Assembly (NCBI RefSeq): GCF_003670115.1
Contig: NZ_QQTY01000001.1
Location: 682,001 to 746,000 of the forward strand
Reading direction: 5' to 3'
DNA from: Natronorubrum halophilum
GTDB lineage: Archaea; Halobacteriota; Halobacteria; Halobacteriales; Natrialbaceae
DNA length: 64,000 nt
Shown piece after piece: positions 8,450 through 17,073 of this stretch. The position numbers were made by a program, and so were the translations under genes. The notes beneath the pieces are model-generated. The model made no database searches and was not told the DNA's origin. It saw only the letters and a program-made list of their open reading frames with translations. Position 1 is the stretch's first letter. Each line of letters starts with the position of its first letter.

Positions 8450-10489
8450 TCACCGCGGTGTCCCGTCAGTATGAAACTCGAACCGGGCACCTCCGTCGGC
8501 GCCCTCCGTAACCCGAATCGTCCAGTCGTGGCCGTCGGCGATCTGGCTGACGATCGCGAGACCGAATCCGGACCCTGACGCCGTCGTCGTGTGACCGTAC
8601 TCGAAGATCGAATCCCGGTCCTCGATCGGGATTCCCGGGCCATCGTCTTCGACGAAAAATCCGTCGGAGAACGTGCCAACCCGTACGGAAACGGCGTTCC
8701 CACCGTGCTCGACGCTGTTTCGAAACAGGTTCTCGAACAGGCGTAACAACCGATCCTCGTCGGCGACGATCGGTCGGTCGCTCGCGAGCGAAAGTGTCGC
8801 GTCGGCGGTGTTGACGTTCACCCACGCGCGCTCGACGAGACGCTCGAGATCGATCGGTTCGGTGTCGCCGATCGATTGTCCCTCGCGGGCCAGCAACAAC
8901 ACTTCCTCGATGATCGTCTCCATTCGGTCGTGGGCGAGCGCGATATCGGAGAGATACGCACAGTCGACGGACTCGTCGGCCAGGTCGAGATATCCCTGTG
9001 CGACGTTCAGCGGATTGCGAAGGTCGTGGCTGACGACGCTCGCGAACTGCTCCAGTTGCTCGTTCGTTCGACGGATTTCGCGTTCGCGTTTCTTGCGTTC
9101 GGTGATGTCGCGCGTGTTCAAGACGACGCCTTCGACGAACGGGTCATCGAGCAGGTTACTCCCGATCGTTTCGACGTCTCGCCACTGGCCGTCGGCGGTG
9201 CGAAGACGATACTCCGCCCGATCGAGATCGACCGACGCATCGAGTCCGGTCTGAAACCGTTCGATGATCCGCTCTCGATCGTCCGGATGGATAAACTCGA
9301 ACGCCGATCGCCCGACCATTTCCGACGGTTCGAACCCCAGAACGCTCGTACTCGAGGGGCTCTGGTAGCGGATTTCGCCGCTGCCGTCGACCATCGTGAT
9401 GAGGTCGGATGCGTTTTCGATGAACGACTGGTACCGCTGTTCGACGGCGTGCTGTTCGGTGACGTCTCGAAGGAGCAGCAAGCGAATCCCGTCGACGTTC
9501 GAGAGGCGCTGGAGTTGCACGTCGAAGAACCGGCGACCGTCGTCGCCGTCGACGACCATTTCGGTCCGTCCCGTCGGGGCCCCGTCGCGGACGATCGACT
9601 CGATCTCGGGGAAGAGGTCGGTCACGTCCCGACCGACGATCGAATCGGACCCGCGGTCGGTCGTGCGTCGGCGAACAGCGGCGTTGCCGTCCCGGATGCG
9701 GTTGGTTTCGTCGATCACGAGGAAGCCGTCGTGCATGTTCTCGACGACGGCAGTGCGGGCGACGGGGGTGATATCGAGCAAGTGGTGGCGGTAGATGGCG
9801 AGGGCGAACGCGAGTCCGGAGGCGGTAAACGCGACGGGCGTCAGGTCGAGGTTCCCCATCGGTCCGAAACCGAGAAACCACACGACGTTGGCGACAAGCG
9901 GGACGAAAACCGCGACCAGGATTGCGATGGCTTGTTCCCGGTAGACGTGTTGCGATCCGTACACCGTCTTGAGCAAGAACCCGGCACCGACGACGAGGAG
10001 TCCGTACAGGAACAGGACGTGGATGATCCCCATCGGACCGAACGTTCGGTCCAACACGACGAGGTCCGCGACGACGGCGGTATCAGGGGGATACTCGTAC
10101 AGTTGTCGGTACTGCGTCGCGTAGAGGACGAACGCGACGGCGGGTTCGATCGCGAGCAAGAGGACGACTCGCCGGGAGAGCCACTGTTCGTTCCCCGAGT
10201 ACGCGACGGCGAACGAAAAACAGGAGATCGACACCAGAACGGCACCGACGAAGGCGACGCCCAACCAGACGCGCTTCGTCGGTACGGGGCCGCTCAGCAG
10301 CTGCAACGCGTACGCGCCCGACCAGATCGCACACCCGACGTTCAGACCGACGAACGCGCGGACGCTTGGCTCGTCCAGCGCATCCGTTCGTTCGACGACG
10401 GTATAGACGGCTAACGCCCCCGCGATCACCATCGCCAGAAAGAGAACGCCGATATACGGGAGAAGCTGAGTGGTGTACTGCCAGACCAT
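8450..10489 (-). CDS. Membrane sensor histidine kinase (7TM-PAS-PAS-HisKA-HATPase)
   Basis: A 679-residue sensor kinase. The first 220 residues hold about seven transmembrane helices and begin MVWQYTTQLLPYIG, typical of the histidine-kinase 7TM module. Two PAS domains follow: GFLVIDETNRIRDGNAA, and a second with SPSSTSVLGFEPSEMVGRS plus a PAC segment ending RDITERKKRE. The H-box is VVSHDLRNPLNVAQGYL. The ATPase domain shows ENLFRNSVEHGG (N-box), VEDDGPGIP (G1) and GSGFGLAIV (G2). The start is placed at the methionine of MVWQYT; a TTG eleven codons upstream is open but unlike the family. No response regulator gene is adjacent, so its partner must be encoded elsewhere. Confidence 0.92.
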   Translation of the reverse strand: MVWQYTTQLLPYIGVLFLAMVIAGALAVYTVVERTDALDEPSVRAFVGLNVGCAIWSGAYALQLLSGPVPTKRVWLGVAFVGAVLVSISCFSFAVAYSGNEQWLSRRVVLLLAIEPAVAFVLYATQYRQLYEYPPDTAVVADLVVLDRTFGPMGIIHVLFLYGLLVVGAGFLLKTVYGSQHVYREQAIAILVAVFVPLVANVVWFLGFGPMGNLDLTPVAFTASGLAFALAIYRHHLLDITPVARTAVVENMHDGFLVIDETNRIRDGNAAVRRRTTDRGSDSIVGRDVTDLFPEIESIVRDGAPTGRTEMVVDGDDGRRFFDVQLQRLSNVDGIRLLLLRDVTEQHAVEQRYQSFIENASDLITMVDGSGEIRYQSPSSTSVLGFEPSEMVGRSAFEFIHPDDRERIIERFQTGLDASVDLDRAEYRLRTADGQWRDVETIGSNLLDDPFVEGVVLNTRDITERKKREREIRRTNEQLEQFASVVSHDLRNPLNVAQGYLDLADESVDCAYLSDIALAHDRMETIIEEVLLLAREGQSIGDTEPIDLERLVERAWVNVNTADATLSLASDRPIVADEDRLLRLFENLFRNSVEHGGNAVSVRVGTFSDGFFVEDDGPGIPIEDRDSIFEYGHTTTASGSGFGLAIVSQIADGHDWTIRVTEGADGGARFEFHTDGTPR

Positions 10490-10630
10490 ATCGTCGAACG
10501 ATTCGTCTATTTGCCTCGACAACTATACCGGTTCTGGCTGGACCACATATTGGACCGAATGAACCGGGTGAGAGACCGTCCCCGTTCCGATCCCGACACG
10601 ACTTTCACCCTTTCGTCCGTACCCCGCTGT

Positions 10631-11929
10631 ATGAGCGACGACGCACAGGCCGAAGCCGGCACGGCCGAAGGGCAGGGTCCCGTCGAGATTTCCGAGGACC
10701 TCGCACGACATCTGGAGAACAAACGCGACGACCTCTTCGAGAAGTTCGAGATCCGCGACGAGTTCCCGCAGGCGGTGCTCGAGGAAGCCGAGGAACGAAC
10801 CGACGACGTGATCGCGGAGATCGAAGACGAGATCGACGAGCGAACGGACCTCCGCGACCTGACGACGTGGACGACGGACCCCATCGACGCCCAGGACTTC
10901 GACGACGCCATCTCGGTCGAGGAACGCGACGACGAGTACGTGCTCTGGGTTCACATCGCGGACGTTACCCACTACGTCAACCCCGAGACGTCGATGTGGG
11001 ACGAGGCCGTCGAGCGCGGGAACACGGTCTATCTACCGGGATACACCATCCACATGCTGCCGCCCGTACTGGCGGAGACGGTCTGTTCGCTGGTCCCTAA
11101 CGAGGATCGACTCGCCCACACCGTCGAGATGCACCTCGACAAGGAGAACCTCTCCTACGAAACCATCGAGATCTACAAGTCGGTGATCGAGTCCGACGAG
11201 CGCCTGACCTACGCGCAGGCCGAAAAGCGACTCGAGGACCCCGACGCGCCGCTGCACGAGGAGAACACCCTGGTCCACGAACTCGCGGATCGGATGCACG
11301 AACAGCGCAAGGAGGACGGTTCGCTCGTCTTGAATCCCGCTCGAGACCGGGCTCACACCATCATCGAGGAGTGCATGCTGAAGGCCAACAAGGCCGTCAC
11401 GCACACCCTGATGTGGGATCGCGGCGTCGAAGCGATGTACCGCGTCCACCCGCAGCCGAGTCCCGACGAGTGGTCCAAAGCCCTCCGCGAGATTCAGGAC
11501 TTGGACGGCGTCTCGATCCCCGGAAGCACCTGGGAAGACCCCCGAAAAGCCGTCAACGCGACGCTCGAGGACGCGCCGGGTCGCCAACTGGACAAGATCC
11601 AGTGGGCGGTGATGAAGGTGATGCCCCGGGCTCGCTACATGAACGACCCCTTCGGCGGCCACCACGCGCTGAACTTCGAGATCTACGGCCACTTCACCAG
11701 TCCCATCCGCCGGCTCAGCGACCTGATCAACCACTGGATCGTCTACCAAAACGACGTGCCGGAGAACCTCGTCGAGCTTTGCGATCGTGCCAGCGACAAG
11801 CAAAAGGACGCCGAACAGTGCGAGCGCGAGTACAAGAACTTCCTGCAAGAAGTCGGCCTCGATCCGATGGCGGTCAACAACCGCGGGATCGAAGTCGTCG
11901 ACGACGAAGACGCGGACAAAACGCTGTAA
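10631..11929 (+). CDS. rnr: RNB-domain 3'-5' exoribonuclease (RNase R-like)
   Basis: A 432-residue protein that consists almost only of an RNB catalytic domain. The metal-binding aspartates are in DPIDAQDFDDAISVEER near residue 85. Conserved RNB segments follow: LWVHIADVTHYV, TVYLPGYTIHMLPPVLAE, IIEECMLKANKAV, and near the end HFTSPIRRLSDLINHW with its catalytic arginine. Bacterial RNase R is about twice as long, with cold-shock and S1 domains that are absent here; this minimal form is what haloarchaea are known to have. ATG at 10631 is preferred over earlier in-frame codons because the earlier stretch is unlike the family. Confidence 0.93.
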   Translation: MSDDAQAEAGTAEGQGPVEISEDLARHLENKRDDLFEKFEIRDEFPQAVLEEAEERTDDVIAEIEDEIDERTDLRDLTTWTTDPIDAQDFDDAISVEERDDEYVLWVHIADVTHYVNPETSMWDEAVERGNTVYLPGYTIHMLPPVLAETVCSLVPNEDRLAHTVEMHLDKENLSYETIEIYKSVIESDERLTYAQAEKRLEDPDAPLHEENTLVHELADRMHEQRKEDGSLVLNPARDRAHTIIEECMLKANKAVTHTLMWDRGVEAMYRVHPQPSPDEWSKALREIQDLDGVSIPGSTWEDPRKAVNATLEDAPGRQLDKIQWAVMKVMPRARYMNDPFGGHHALNFEIYGHFTSPIRRLSDLINHWIVYQNDVPENLVELCDRASDKQKDAEQCEREYKNFLQEVGLDPMAVNNRGIEVVDDEDADKTL

Positions 11930-11998
11930 CGGCTACGGGACGCCCCGTCGCGCTCGAGCACCGTCGAACGGCCTCGGTGAACCGGTGAGCCGGTGAAC

Positions 11999-12550
11999 TC
12001 ACTGCGAGATTGGTTTTTCGTAGACGTACTCCTCGAGCCCCGACGCCAGGCCGGTCTCGCGGGTCCCGACGCGCTCGAATCCCGCGGACTCGTAGAACGA
12101 GACGCCGATATCGTTGTCCACGAGCACGGACAGCCGAATTCGGTCGAACGACGCCCCGAGTTCGGCCTCGAGTCGCTCGAGCAGTCTGGTCCCCGCACCG
12201 GAGCCCCAGCGCTCGGGGCGGACGTAGAGCCGTGCCAGATACGCGACGGCGGCGTTCTCCGGCCACGGAACGACGTGGGCGAACCCCAGACACCCGCGTT
12301 CGAAGTCGGAGCAAGTCTCCGGCTCTCGATCCGACGGACCCGGCTCCACGACGAGGAAGGCGGCATCGTCGCGGTCGCTCGCGTCGCTGATCGACGACTC
12401 GAGGTCGCCGATCGCGTACCAGTCGTCGACGACGTCGTCGACCGTCTCCGGCCCGATAATCTCGTCGTAGGCGGCGTGCCAGCTCTCGCGGGCCGTCTCG
12501 TGGACGGCCCAGACGTCGTCTGTCGTTGCCCGGCGAACAGCTCGAGTCAC
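11999..12550 (-). CDS. GNAT-family N-acetyltransferase
   Basis: A 183-residue protein with a GNAT fold. It shows RRATTDDVWAVHETARESW at the start (beta1-alpha1) and acyl-CoA-binding motif A at LARLYVRPERWGSGAGTRLLERLEAEL, with the Q/RxxGxG/A signature RWGSGAG. It ends with SVLVDNDIGVSFYESAGFERV. The acceptor substrate is unknown. The only well-placed start is GTG at 12550 (VTRAVRRATTDD). An AT-rich stretch on the minus strand about 30 bases upstream fits a leaderless promoter. The long open frame upstream of it is non-homologous. Confidence 0.85.
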   Translation of the reverse strand: MTRAVRRATTDDVWAVHETARESWHAAYDEIIGPETVDDVVDDWYAIGDLESSISDASDRDDAAFLVVEPGPSDREPETCSDFERGCLGFAHVVPWPENAAVAYLARLYVRPERWGSGAGTRLLERLEAELGASFDRIRLSVLVDNDIGVSFYESAGFERVGTRETGLASGLEEYVYEKPISQ

Positions 12551-12979
12551 GCGTGTCAATACCACGTCCGGCGGGAAAAGTTCGCGGTCAGCCGCTGATC
12601 GGTTACACGGGTTCTGACACGTCTTCGGGGCTCCGCTCGAGATCGAGACGCTGGCTCTGCAGAACGGAAGAAGGAATGTTGAGACACGGCGATCTGCGTT
12701 CTGGAACGCTCGTCGGCGATCCGAACGCGAATCGACCGATTTCTCGACGACAGCCACGGGCAAGCACGAGGGAGTTCGCTCGCTCGACGACGCGGCAAAG
12801 GCTCGCCGAACGCCGCGGTGACGGGCAGCGCGGTCAAAACGGGTCCGGGAGGGAGCCGAAACGGCCGCGTACAAGTCCCAGATTGTAAATAACTAATCCA
12901 CCGATAACATCGAAGCCCCCTACTATCACACATGTCTTCAGACGAATATATAGGCCCCCCGGACTAACTGAAGAACGTA
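12551..12979. other. Spacer between the GNAT gene and the doxX unit
   Basis: 429 bases separate two divergent units. Next to 12550 lies the GNAT promoter area, and near 12945-12952 a TATA box for the plus-strand doxX unit. The middle has open frames on both strands with arginine- and serine-rich translations typical of non-coding high-GC DNA. No supported gene was seen. Confidence 0.6.
12945..12952 (+). promoter_or_regulatory. TATA box ahead of the doxX unit
   Basis: The sequence aatatata stands out in GC-rich surroundings, with its centre about 31 bases before the ATG of the small ORF at 12980. A transcript would begin near 12975. Confidence 0.6.
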
Positions 12980-13057
12980 ATGGAACAACATTTCGGACGT
13001 CGATCCGCACTGCCAGTCCCTAATCAGCGTAGCCGGTTTCGGGGAGTGTCGATCTGA
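12980..13057 (+). CDS. Possible 25-residue leader ORF coupled to doxX
   Basis: ATG at 12980 opens a 25-codon frame (MEQHFGRRSALPVPNQRSRF...) whose stop overlaps the doxX start as TGATG at 13055-13059. It sits at the expected transcription start below a strong TATA box, so ribosomes could load here without a leader and then re-initiate on doxX. Codon content alone cannot prove translation; the peptide resembles no family I know. It could equally be an untranslated leader. Confidence 0.35.
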   Translation: MEQHFGRRSALPVPNQRSRFRGVSI

Positions 13058-13473
13058 TGGCTGTCACCGGACTCGAGGGACTCGCTTTGCTCGTCGGTCG
13101 CGTACTCTTCGGCGGCGTGATCGCCTTTACGGGGCTGAATCACTTCATGCAAACCGAACAGATGACCGGATACGCCCGTCACAAAGGCGTTCCAGCGCCG
13201 AAACTGGGCGTTCTCGCGTCCGGTCTCTTCCTCATCCTCGGCGGTTTCAGCGTCATGCTCGGCGTCTTCCCCAGCCTCGGGGCGGTCGCCATCGCCGGGT
13301 TCCTCATCGTAGCCGCCGTCATGTTCCACGACTTCTGGGCCGTCCCCGAAGACCAACAGCAAACGGAGATGACCCAGTTCCTGAAGAACATCTGCCTGGC
13401 CGGCGGGGCTCTAGTCATCGCGGCGGTCGGGTCACAGGAGTGGGTGTACAGCCTCAACGTCATGCTCTTCTAA
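13057..13473 (+). CDS. DoxX-family membrane protein
   Basis: A 138-residue protein with four hydrophobic helices (about residues 8-26, 50-68, 72-90, 108-126). It carries GRVLFGGVIAFTGLNHFMQ and the family-like ARHKGVPAPKLGVLASGLFLILGG. DoxX-like proteins are small quinone-linked or oxidoreductase-associated membrane subunits; the partner is not shown here. The start codon overlaps the stop of a 25-codon upstream frame (TGATG), which suggests translational coupling. Confidence 0.86.
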   Translation: MAVTGLEGLALLVGRVLFGGVIAFTGLNHFMQTEQMTGYARHKGVPAPKLGVLASGLFLILGGFSVMLGVFPSLGAVAIAGFLIVAAVMFHDFWAVPEDQQQTEMTQFLKNICLAGGALVIAAVGSQEWVYSLNVMLF

Positions 13474-13620
13474 CGGGACAGCGGCGCGAGTTCTCCGTCG
13501 GGGAGTGCGTCTAGGCGCGTTTCGTACAAAAGGGATACCGACGAGCGATTCGACGGAGTCAGCAGCGCAACTCGACATAAATACCCGCTAGCGACGGGCA
13601 GCGGACTCGAGAGCCGGTCG

Positions 13621-14097
13621 CTACTCGATATCGATTCGGTGTCGGTTATCCTCGCGCTCGTCCTCGACGATCGGGAGGTGAACCTCGAGGACGCCGTTGT
13701 GGTAACTCGCCGTGATCTCGTCGGTTACGATCGCCTTGGGGATGGGAACCTGTCGGCCGATTCGGCGCGAGCGGACGGATCGGACGGCGTCGGAGCCCTC
13801 CTCGACATCGGTGTGAGCGCGGATTTCCAGCATTCCGTCGGCGAAGGTGAGGTCGATATCCGCCTTTTCGAAGCCCGGTAAGTCCATGACGTAGACGTAG
13901 GCGTCGCCCTCGTCTTCGAGGGTCGCCGTCGTGTTCCCGCCGACCATCGGGCTGGCGATCGTACTCTCCTCGGACCCGCTCTCGAGAGCGGGACCGACGC
14001 CCGGTGCGCCGAACTCGCTCATCCAGGTCGACCGGAGTTGATCGAAGGCGTGGTCCATCTCGCGAAACATTCGGTTCATATCGTCAAAGGATCTCAT
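13621..14097 (-). CDS. Hsp20/alpha-crystallin small heat-shock protein
   Basis: A 158-residue small heat-shock protein. The variable N-terminus (MRSFDDMNRMFREMDHAFDQL) is followed by the alpha-crystallin domain from about residue 55: EGDAYVYVMDLPGFEKADIDLTFADGMLEIRAH, ending with ITASYHNGVLEVHLPIVEDE, the usual beta8-beta9 A-x-x-x-N-G-V-L-E-V pattern. It would hold unfolding proteins as an ATP-independent chaperone. A TATA-like element on the minus strand near 14128-14140 gives a leader of about 10 bases. Confidence 0.92.
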   Translation of the reverse strand: MRSFDDMNRMFREMDHAFDQLRSTWMSEFGAPGVGPALESGSEESTIASPMVGGNTTATLEDEGDAYVYVMDLPGFEKADIDLTFADGMLEIRAHTDVEEGSDAVRSVRSRRIGRQVPIPKAIVTDEITASYHNGVLEVHLPIVEDEREDNRHRIDIE

Positions 14098-14162
14098 AGA
14101 GAATCAGGACCGTATAGGTCACGACCGGAGATAAGGATTTCTGGATAGGAGATAGCACGCCG

Positions 14163-15653
14163 CTACAGCGCCATATCTCTCGAATCACCGGTTCCGACGC
14201 ACCGTTGGCGCCCCTCGAGTTCGGCGCAGGCCTCCCGGAGGAGCCCGTCGAGGATCTCGGGCGTCGTGGGATGGTACGCCCGTTTTGGGACCTCCCGCAC
14301 GTCGACTTTCATTTCGACGAGAACCTGCATCGTCTTCGCCATCACGTCGGCGTGGAGGTGGAGCCCCTGGAAACCGAGCACCCTGCCGTTCTCGGCGTCG
14401 ACGATCAACGTTGCCCGCCCCTCGGGATGGTTCTTGGTCGCGAAAACGCCGTCCGACGACGCCTTGCGAGTAACGACGAAGGCGTTCATGCCCGATTCGG
14501 CGACCGTCGCGGGCGTGTGCCCGATTCTGGCGAACGGGTAGACGCCGAGTCCGGAGAAGATCACGTGGTGGGGGACGTTGACGTAGGGCTCGAGGTCCTC
14601 GCCTCGGTGCCGGCGAACGATGTTCTCGGCGGCCGCAAAGCCCTGTTCCTTGGCGACGTGTAAGATCGGTTCGCGACCGTTCGCGTCGCCGACGACGAAG
14701 ACGCGCTCGTCGGCTGTCGTCTGCATAGTCGACTCGATCCAGCCGTCTTCGGGCTCGAGTCGCGTCCGCTCGAGCCCCAGTCCGCCGAGATTCGGCCGGC
14801 GGCCGGTAAAGCAGTAGAGTCGGTCGGCTTCGAGCGTTCGCTCCCGCGGATCACTGCCGTCGCTCTCGTCCTCGTCACCGTCCTGTTCGACGACCATACG
14901 AACGCCGCCGTCGTCGATCGGTTCGACGCGTTTTTCGTCGGTGTTCGTCAGCACCTCGATGTCGAACTGGTCGCGGTAGCGTTCGAGAATCGTTTCGCCG
15001 TATTCGGATTCCATCTCGTCGAGCGGATGGTCGTCGTGTTCGACGACGGTGAGGTCGACGCCGCCGACTTCGCTGAGGTAAGGAGCGAGTTCGAGGCCGA
15101 TGTAGCCAAAGCCCATGACGATCCCCGAGTCGGGGAAGGTAGTGGTATCGAGTACGTCCGCGCTGGAATCAAACCCGACTTCGTCGATTCCCGGGAGGTC
15201 GGGCACGTCGAGCACCGAGCCGGTCGCGATGACGACGTAGTCGGGTTCGATCCGTCGGTTCCCGGCCTCGAGAACGCGGTCGTCGACGAACCGAGCCGTT
15301 TCGTGTACGAATTCGACGGATTCGCGCTCGGCCAGATCGTGAACGTGACTCGTACGATGGTCGGCAAACTCCGAGACGTGCTCGTCCTTTCGGGCGACGA
15401 CCGCTTCGGGATCGGCCTCGGGAACGCCCTCGAGTCGGTCGTCGTGGCGCGCCTGATAACGGTGTTGGCCGGCCGAGAGCACGTCCTTGGAGGGCATACA
15501 CCCGCGAAGGATACAGAGCCCGCCGCCGGGCTCACCGTCGTCGAGCAGCGTCACCTCGAGCGGTTCGTCGAACTCCTCGCTCCGCGCCACCAGTTCGTCG
15601 GCGACGGCGACCCCCGCGCTGCCGTAGGCTCCGACGATCGCAACGTGTACCAT
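14163..15653 (-). CDS. Flavoprotein disulfide reductase (lipoamide dehydrogenase/mercuric reductase-like)
   Basis: A 496-residue FAD/NAD(P)-dependent oxidoreductase. The N-terminal dinucleotide fold begins VHVAIVGAYGSAGVAVADEL. The redox-active pair C47-x4-C52 lies in GGGLCILRGCMPSK, matching the GGxCxNxGCxPSK site. FVVGDANGREPILHVA is the second FAD motif. The C-terminal dimer domain has YHPTTPEIL, with the His-x-x-x-x-Glu acid-base pair. Thus all disulfide-reductase machinery is present. Neighbours do not include lipoyl enzymes, so a dedicated role in a 2-oxoacid dehydrogenase is not indicated; the substrate could be a low-molecular-weight disulfide. The first glycine motif (GAYGSAG) is unusual. 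Confidence 0.88.
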   Translation of the reverse strand: MVHVAIVGAYGSAGVAVADELVARSEEFDEPLEVTLLDDGEPGGGLCILRGCMPSKDVLSAGQHRYQARHDDRLEGVPEADPEAVVARKDEHVSEFADHRTSHVHDLAERESVEFVHETARFVDDRVLEAGNRRIEPDYVVIATGSVLDVPDLPGIDEVGFDSSADVLDTTTFPDSGIVMGFGYIGLELAPYLSEVGGVDLTVVEHDDHPLDEMESEYGETILERYRDQFDIEVLTNTDEKRVEPIDDGGVRMVVEQDGDEDESDGSDPRERTLEADRLYCFTGRRPNLGGLGLERTRLEPEDGWIESTMQTTADERVFVVGDANGREPILHVAKEQGFAAAENIVRRHRGEDLEPYVNVPHHVIFSGLGVYPFARIGHTPATVAESGMNAFVVTRKASSDGVFATKNHPEGRATLIVDAENGRVLGFQGLHLHADVMAKTMQVLVEMKVDVREVPKRAYHPTTPEILDGLLREACAELEGRQRCVGTGDSRDMAL

Positions 15654-15732
15654 AACTCCGCTACGGCGTCAGTACAAAAAGGCGTTCTTGCGATCGGGAC
15701 TGTATCGCAAACGAACCGATTCGACGACTGGC

Positions 15733-15819
15733 TTACCGGTGCACTCGAGCGGCGACGGCGACCGTGAGGGTCGCCATCGTGACGAGCATTGCGAGTGAAA
15801 CAGCTGCGATCCTGTTCAT
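15733..15819 (-). CDS. Possible 28-residue single-helix membrane peptide
   Basis: The frame MNRIAAVSLAMLVTMATLTV AVAARVHR is one hydrophobic helix with basic ends, lying between the KDG kinase and the flavoenzyme on their strand. Nothing but its composition supports it; comparable tiny frames occur by chance in GC-rich DNA. Confidence 0.3.
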   Translation of the reverse strand: MNRIAAVSLAMLVTMATLTVAVAARVHR

Positions 15820-15955
15820 TGCCGACCGTCCGGTGACGCTGGGGTATAACAGCGCTTCTGGCAAAGCCGTCCAACTGTGGCTGTCCGTCACACGCGTCGG
15901 AAACGAGACGGACGATCCGCTCGAGTCGCTCGGCTGATTCGAACCTCGCGCAGAA

Positions 15956-16909
15956 TTACCGGGAGATCGATTTCCCGCCCTCTTTGACGACGGCATCGAC
16001 CTCGTCCTTCGAGAGGAGCGCAACGTCGCCGGGGATCGTCCGCTTGAGCGCGGCCGTCGCCGCGGCGTACTCGAGTGCCGTCGGAACATCGTCGCCGTGG
16101 AGTCGGCGAGCGATGAACGCGCCGGTGAAGGCGTCGCCGGTTCCGATCGAGGAGACCGTCTCGGTTTCGTAGGCCTCCTGTTCGTGGACGACGCTGTCGT
16201 GCCACCCGACCGCCCCTTCAGCGCCGCGGGTGACGATGACGGTGGTGAAGTCGTACTGCGAGCCGAGTTTGTGTGCGAGCTGTCGCGGGTCGCCCTCGAA
16301 GCCGAGGACGGTCCGGGCGTCTCGGGCAGCGATGACGAGCACGTCGATCCCCGGAAACAGCCGTGTCAGCGTCTCCTTGGCTTCGTCGGGGGACCAGAGT
16401 TTGTGTCGGTAGTTGAAGTCGAACGCCGTCGTCGTCCCGCCCTGTCTGGCCGCCTTGAGCATGTTCGCCGTCGTCTCGCGCAGCGTCGAGGAGAGTGCAG
16501 GCGTGATGCCGCTCGTAAAGAACACACGAGCATCCTGCACCAGATCGGTGTTCAACTCGCGGGCCTCCGCCGTCGAGATGGCGGTGTGTTCCCGGTCGTA
16601 GATCACGTTCGACCCCCGGGGCTTGCCCGCCTGCTCGAGGTAGTACGTTCCCTGTCGCCCGCGGTGGCTCCAGACGACGTCGGTCTCGATCCCGTGCTGG
16701 CGGAGTTCGCCGACGACGCGTCGTCCCAGCGGCGTCTCCGGAACCTTCGATAGCCACGTCGCCGTCGCCCCCAGCCGATTCGCCGCGATCGCGACGTTGC
16801 TCTCCGCGCCCGCCGCACGGACCTCGAACTCGGCCGCCTCCTCGAGTCGTTCGCTCCCCGGCGGCGACAGCCGAAGCATCGTTTCCCCGAACGTGACGAT
16901 ATCGCTCAC
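15956..16909 (-). CDS. kdgK: 2-keto-3-deoxygluconate kinase (PfkB family)
   Basis: A 317-residue PfkB/ribokinase-family sugar kinase closest in pattern to archaeal KDG kinases. It starts MSDIVTFGETMLRLSPPG, has AAGAESNVAIAANRLG (substrate-binding region) and VFFTSGITPALS, and ends with SSIGTGDAFTGAF, where D258 or so is the catalytic base. The usual GAGD is GTGD here, a tolerated variant. It phosphorylates KDG to KDPG in the semi-phosphorylated Entner-Doudoroff pathway of haloarchaea. The start is GTG at 16909. DHDPS-family lyases elsewhere in the window could supply the aldolase step (inference). Confidence 0.88.
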   Translation of the reverse strand: MSDIVTFGETMLRLSPPGSERLEEAAEFEVRAAGAESNVAIAANRLGATATWLSKVPETPLGRRVVGELRQHGIETDVVWSHRGRQGTYYLEQAGKPRGSNVIYDREHTAISTAEARELNTDLVQDARVFFTSGITPALSSTLRETTANMLKAARQGGTTTAFDFNYRHKLWSPDEAKETLTRLFPGIDVLVIAARDARTVLGFEGDPRQLAHKLGSQYDFTTVIVTRGAEGAVGWHDSVVHEQEAYETETVSSIGTGDAFTGAFIARRLHGDDVPTALEYAAATAALKRTIPGDVALLSKDEVDAVVKEGGKSISR

Positions 16910-17073
16910 GGGTCGATCCCCCAGACCGGCCCACTGCTCGTGTGTTCGTCGATCATACTCGGAGCAACGAACGGCTGTGACATAAGTTGTGGCCTTCTGT
17001 CGATTTCCCGCAATTACTGAACCGAGTTAGACGGCGGATGAACGACGGTTGTTCGCTGGGTGCGTCCGTCGGT

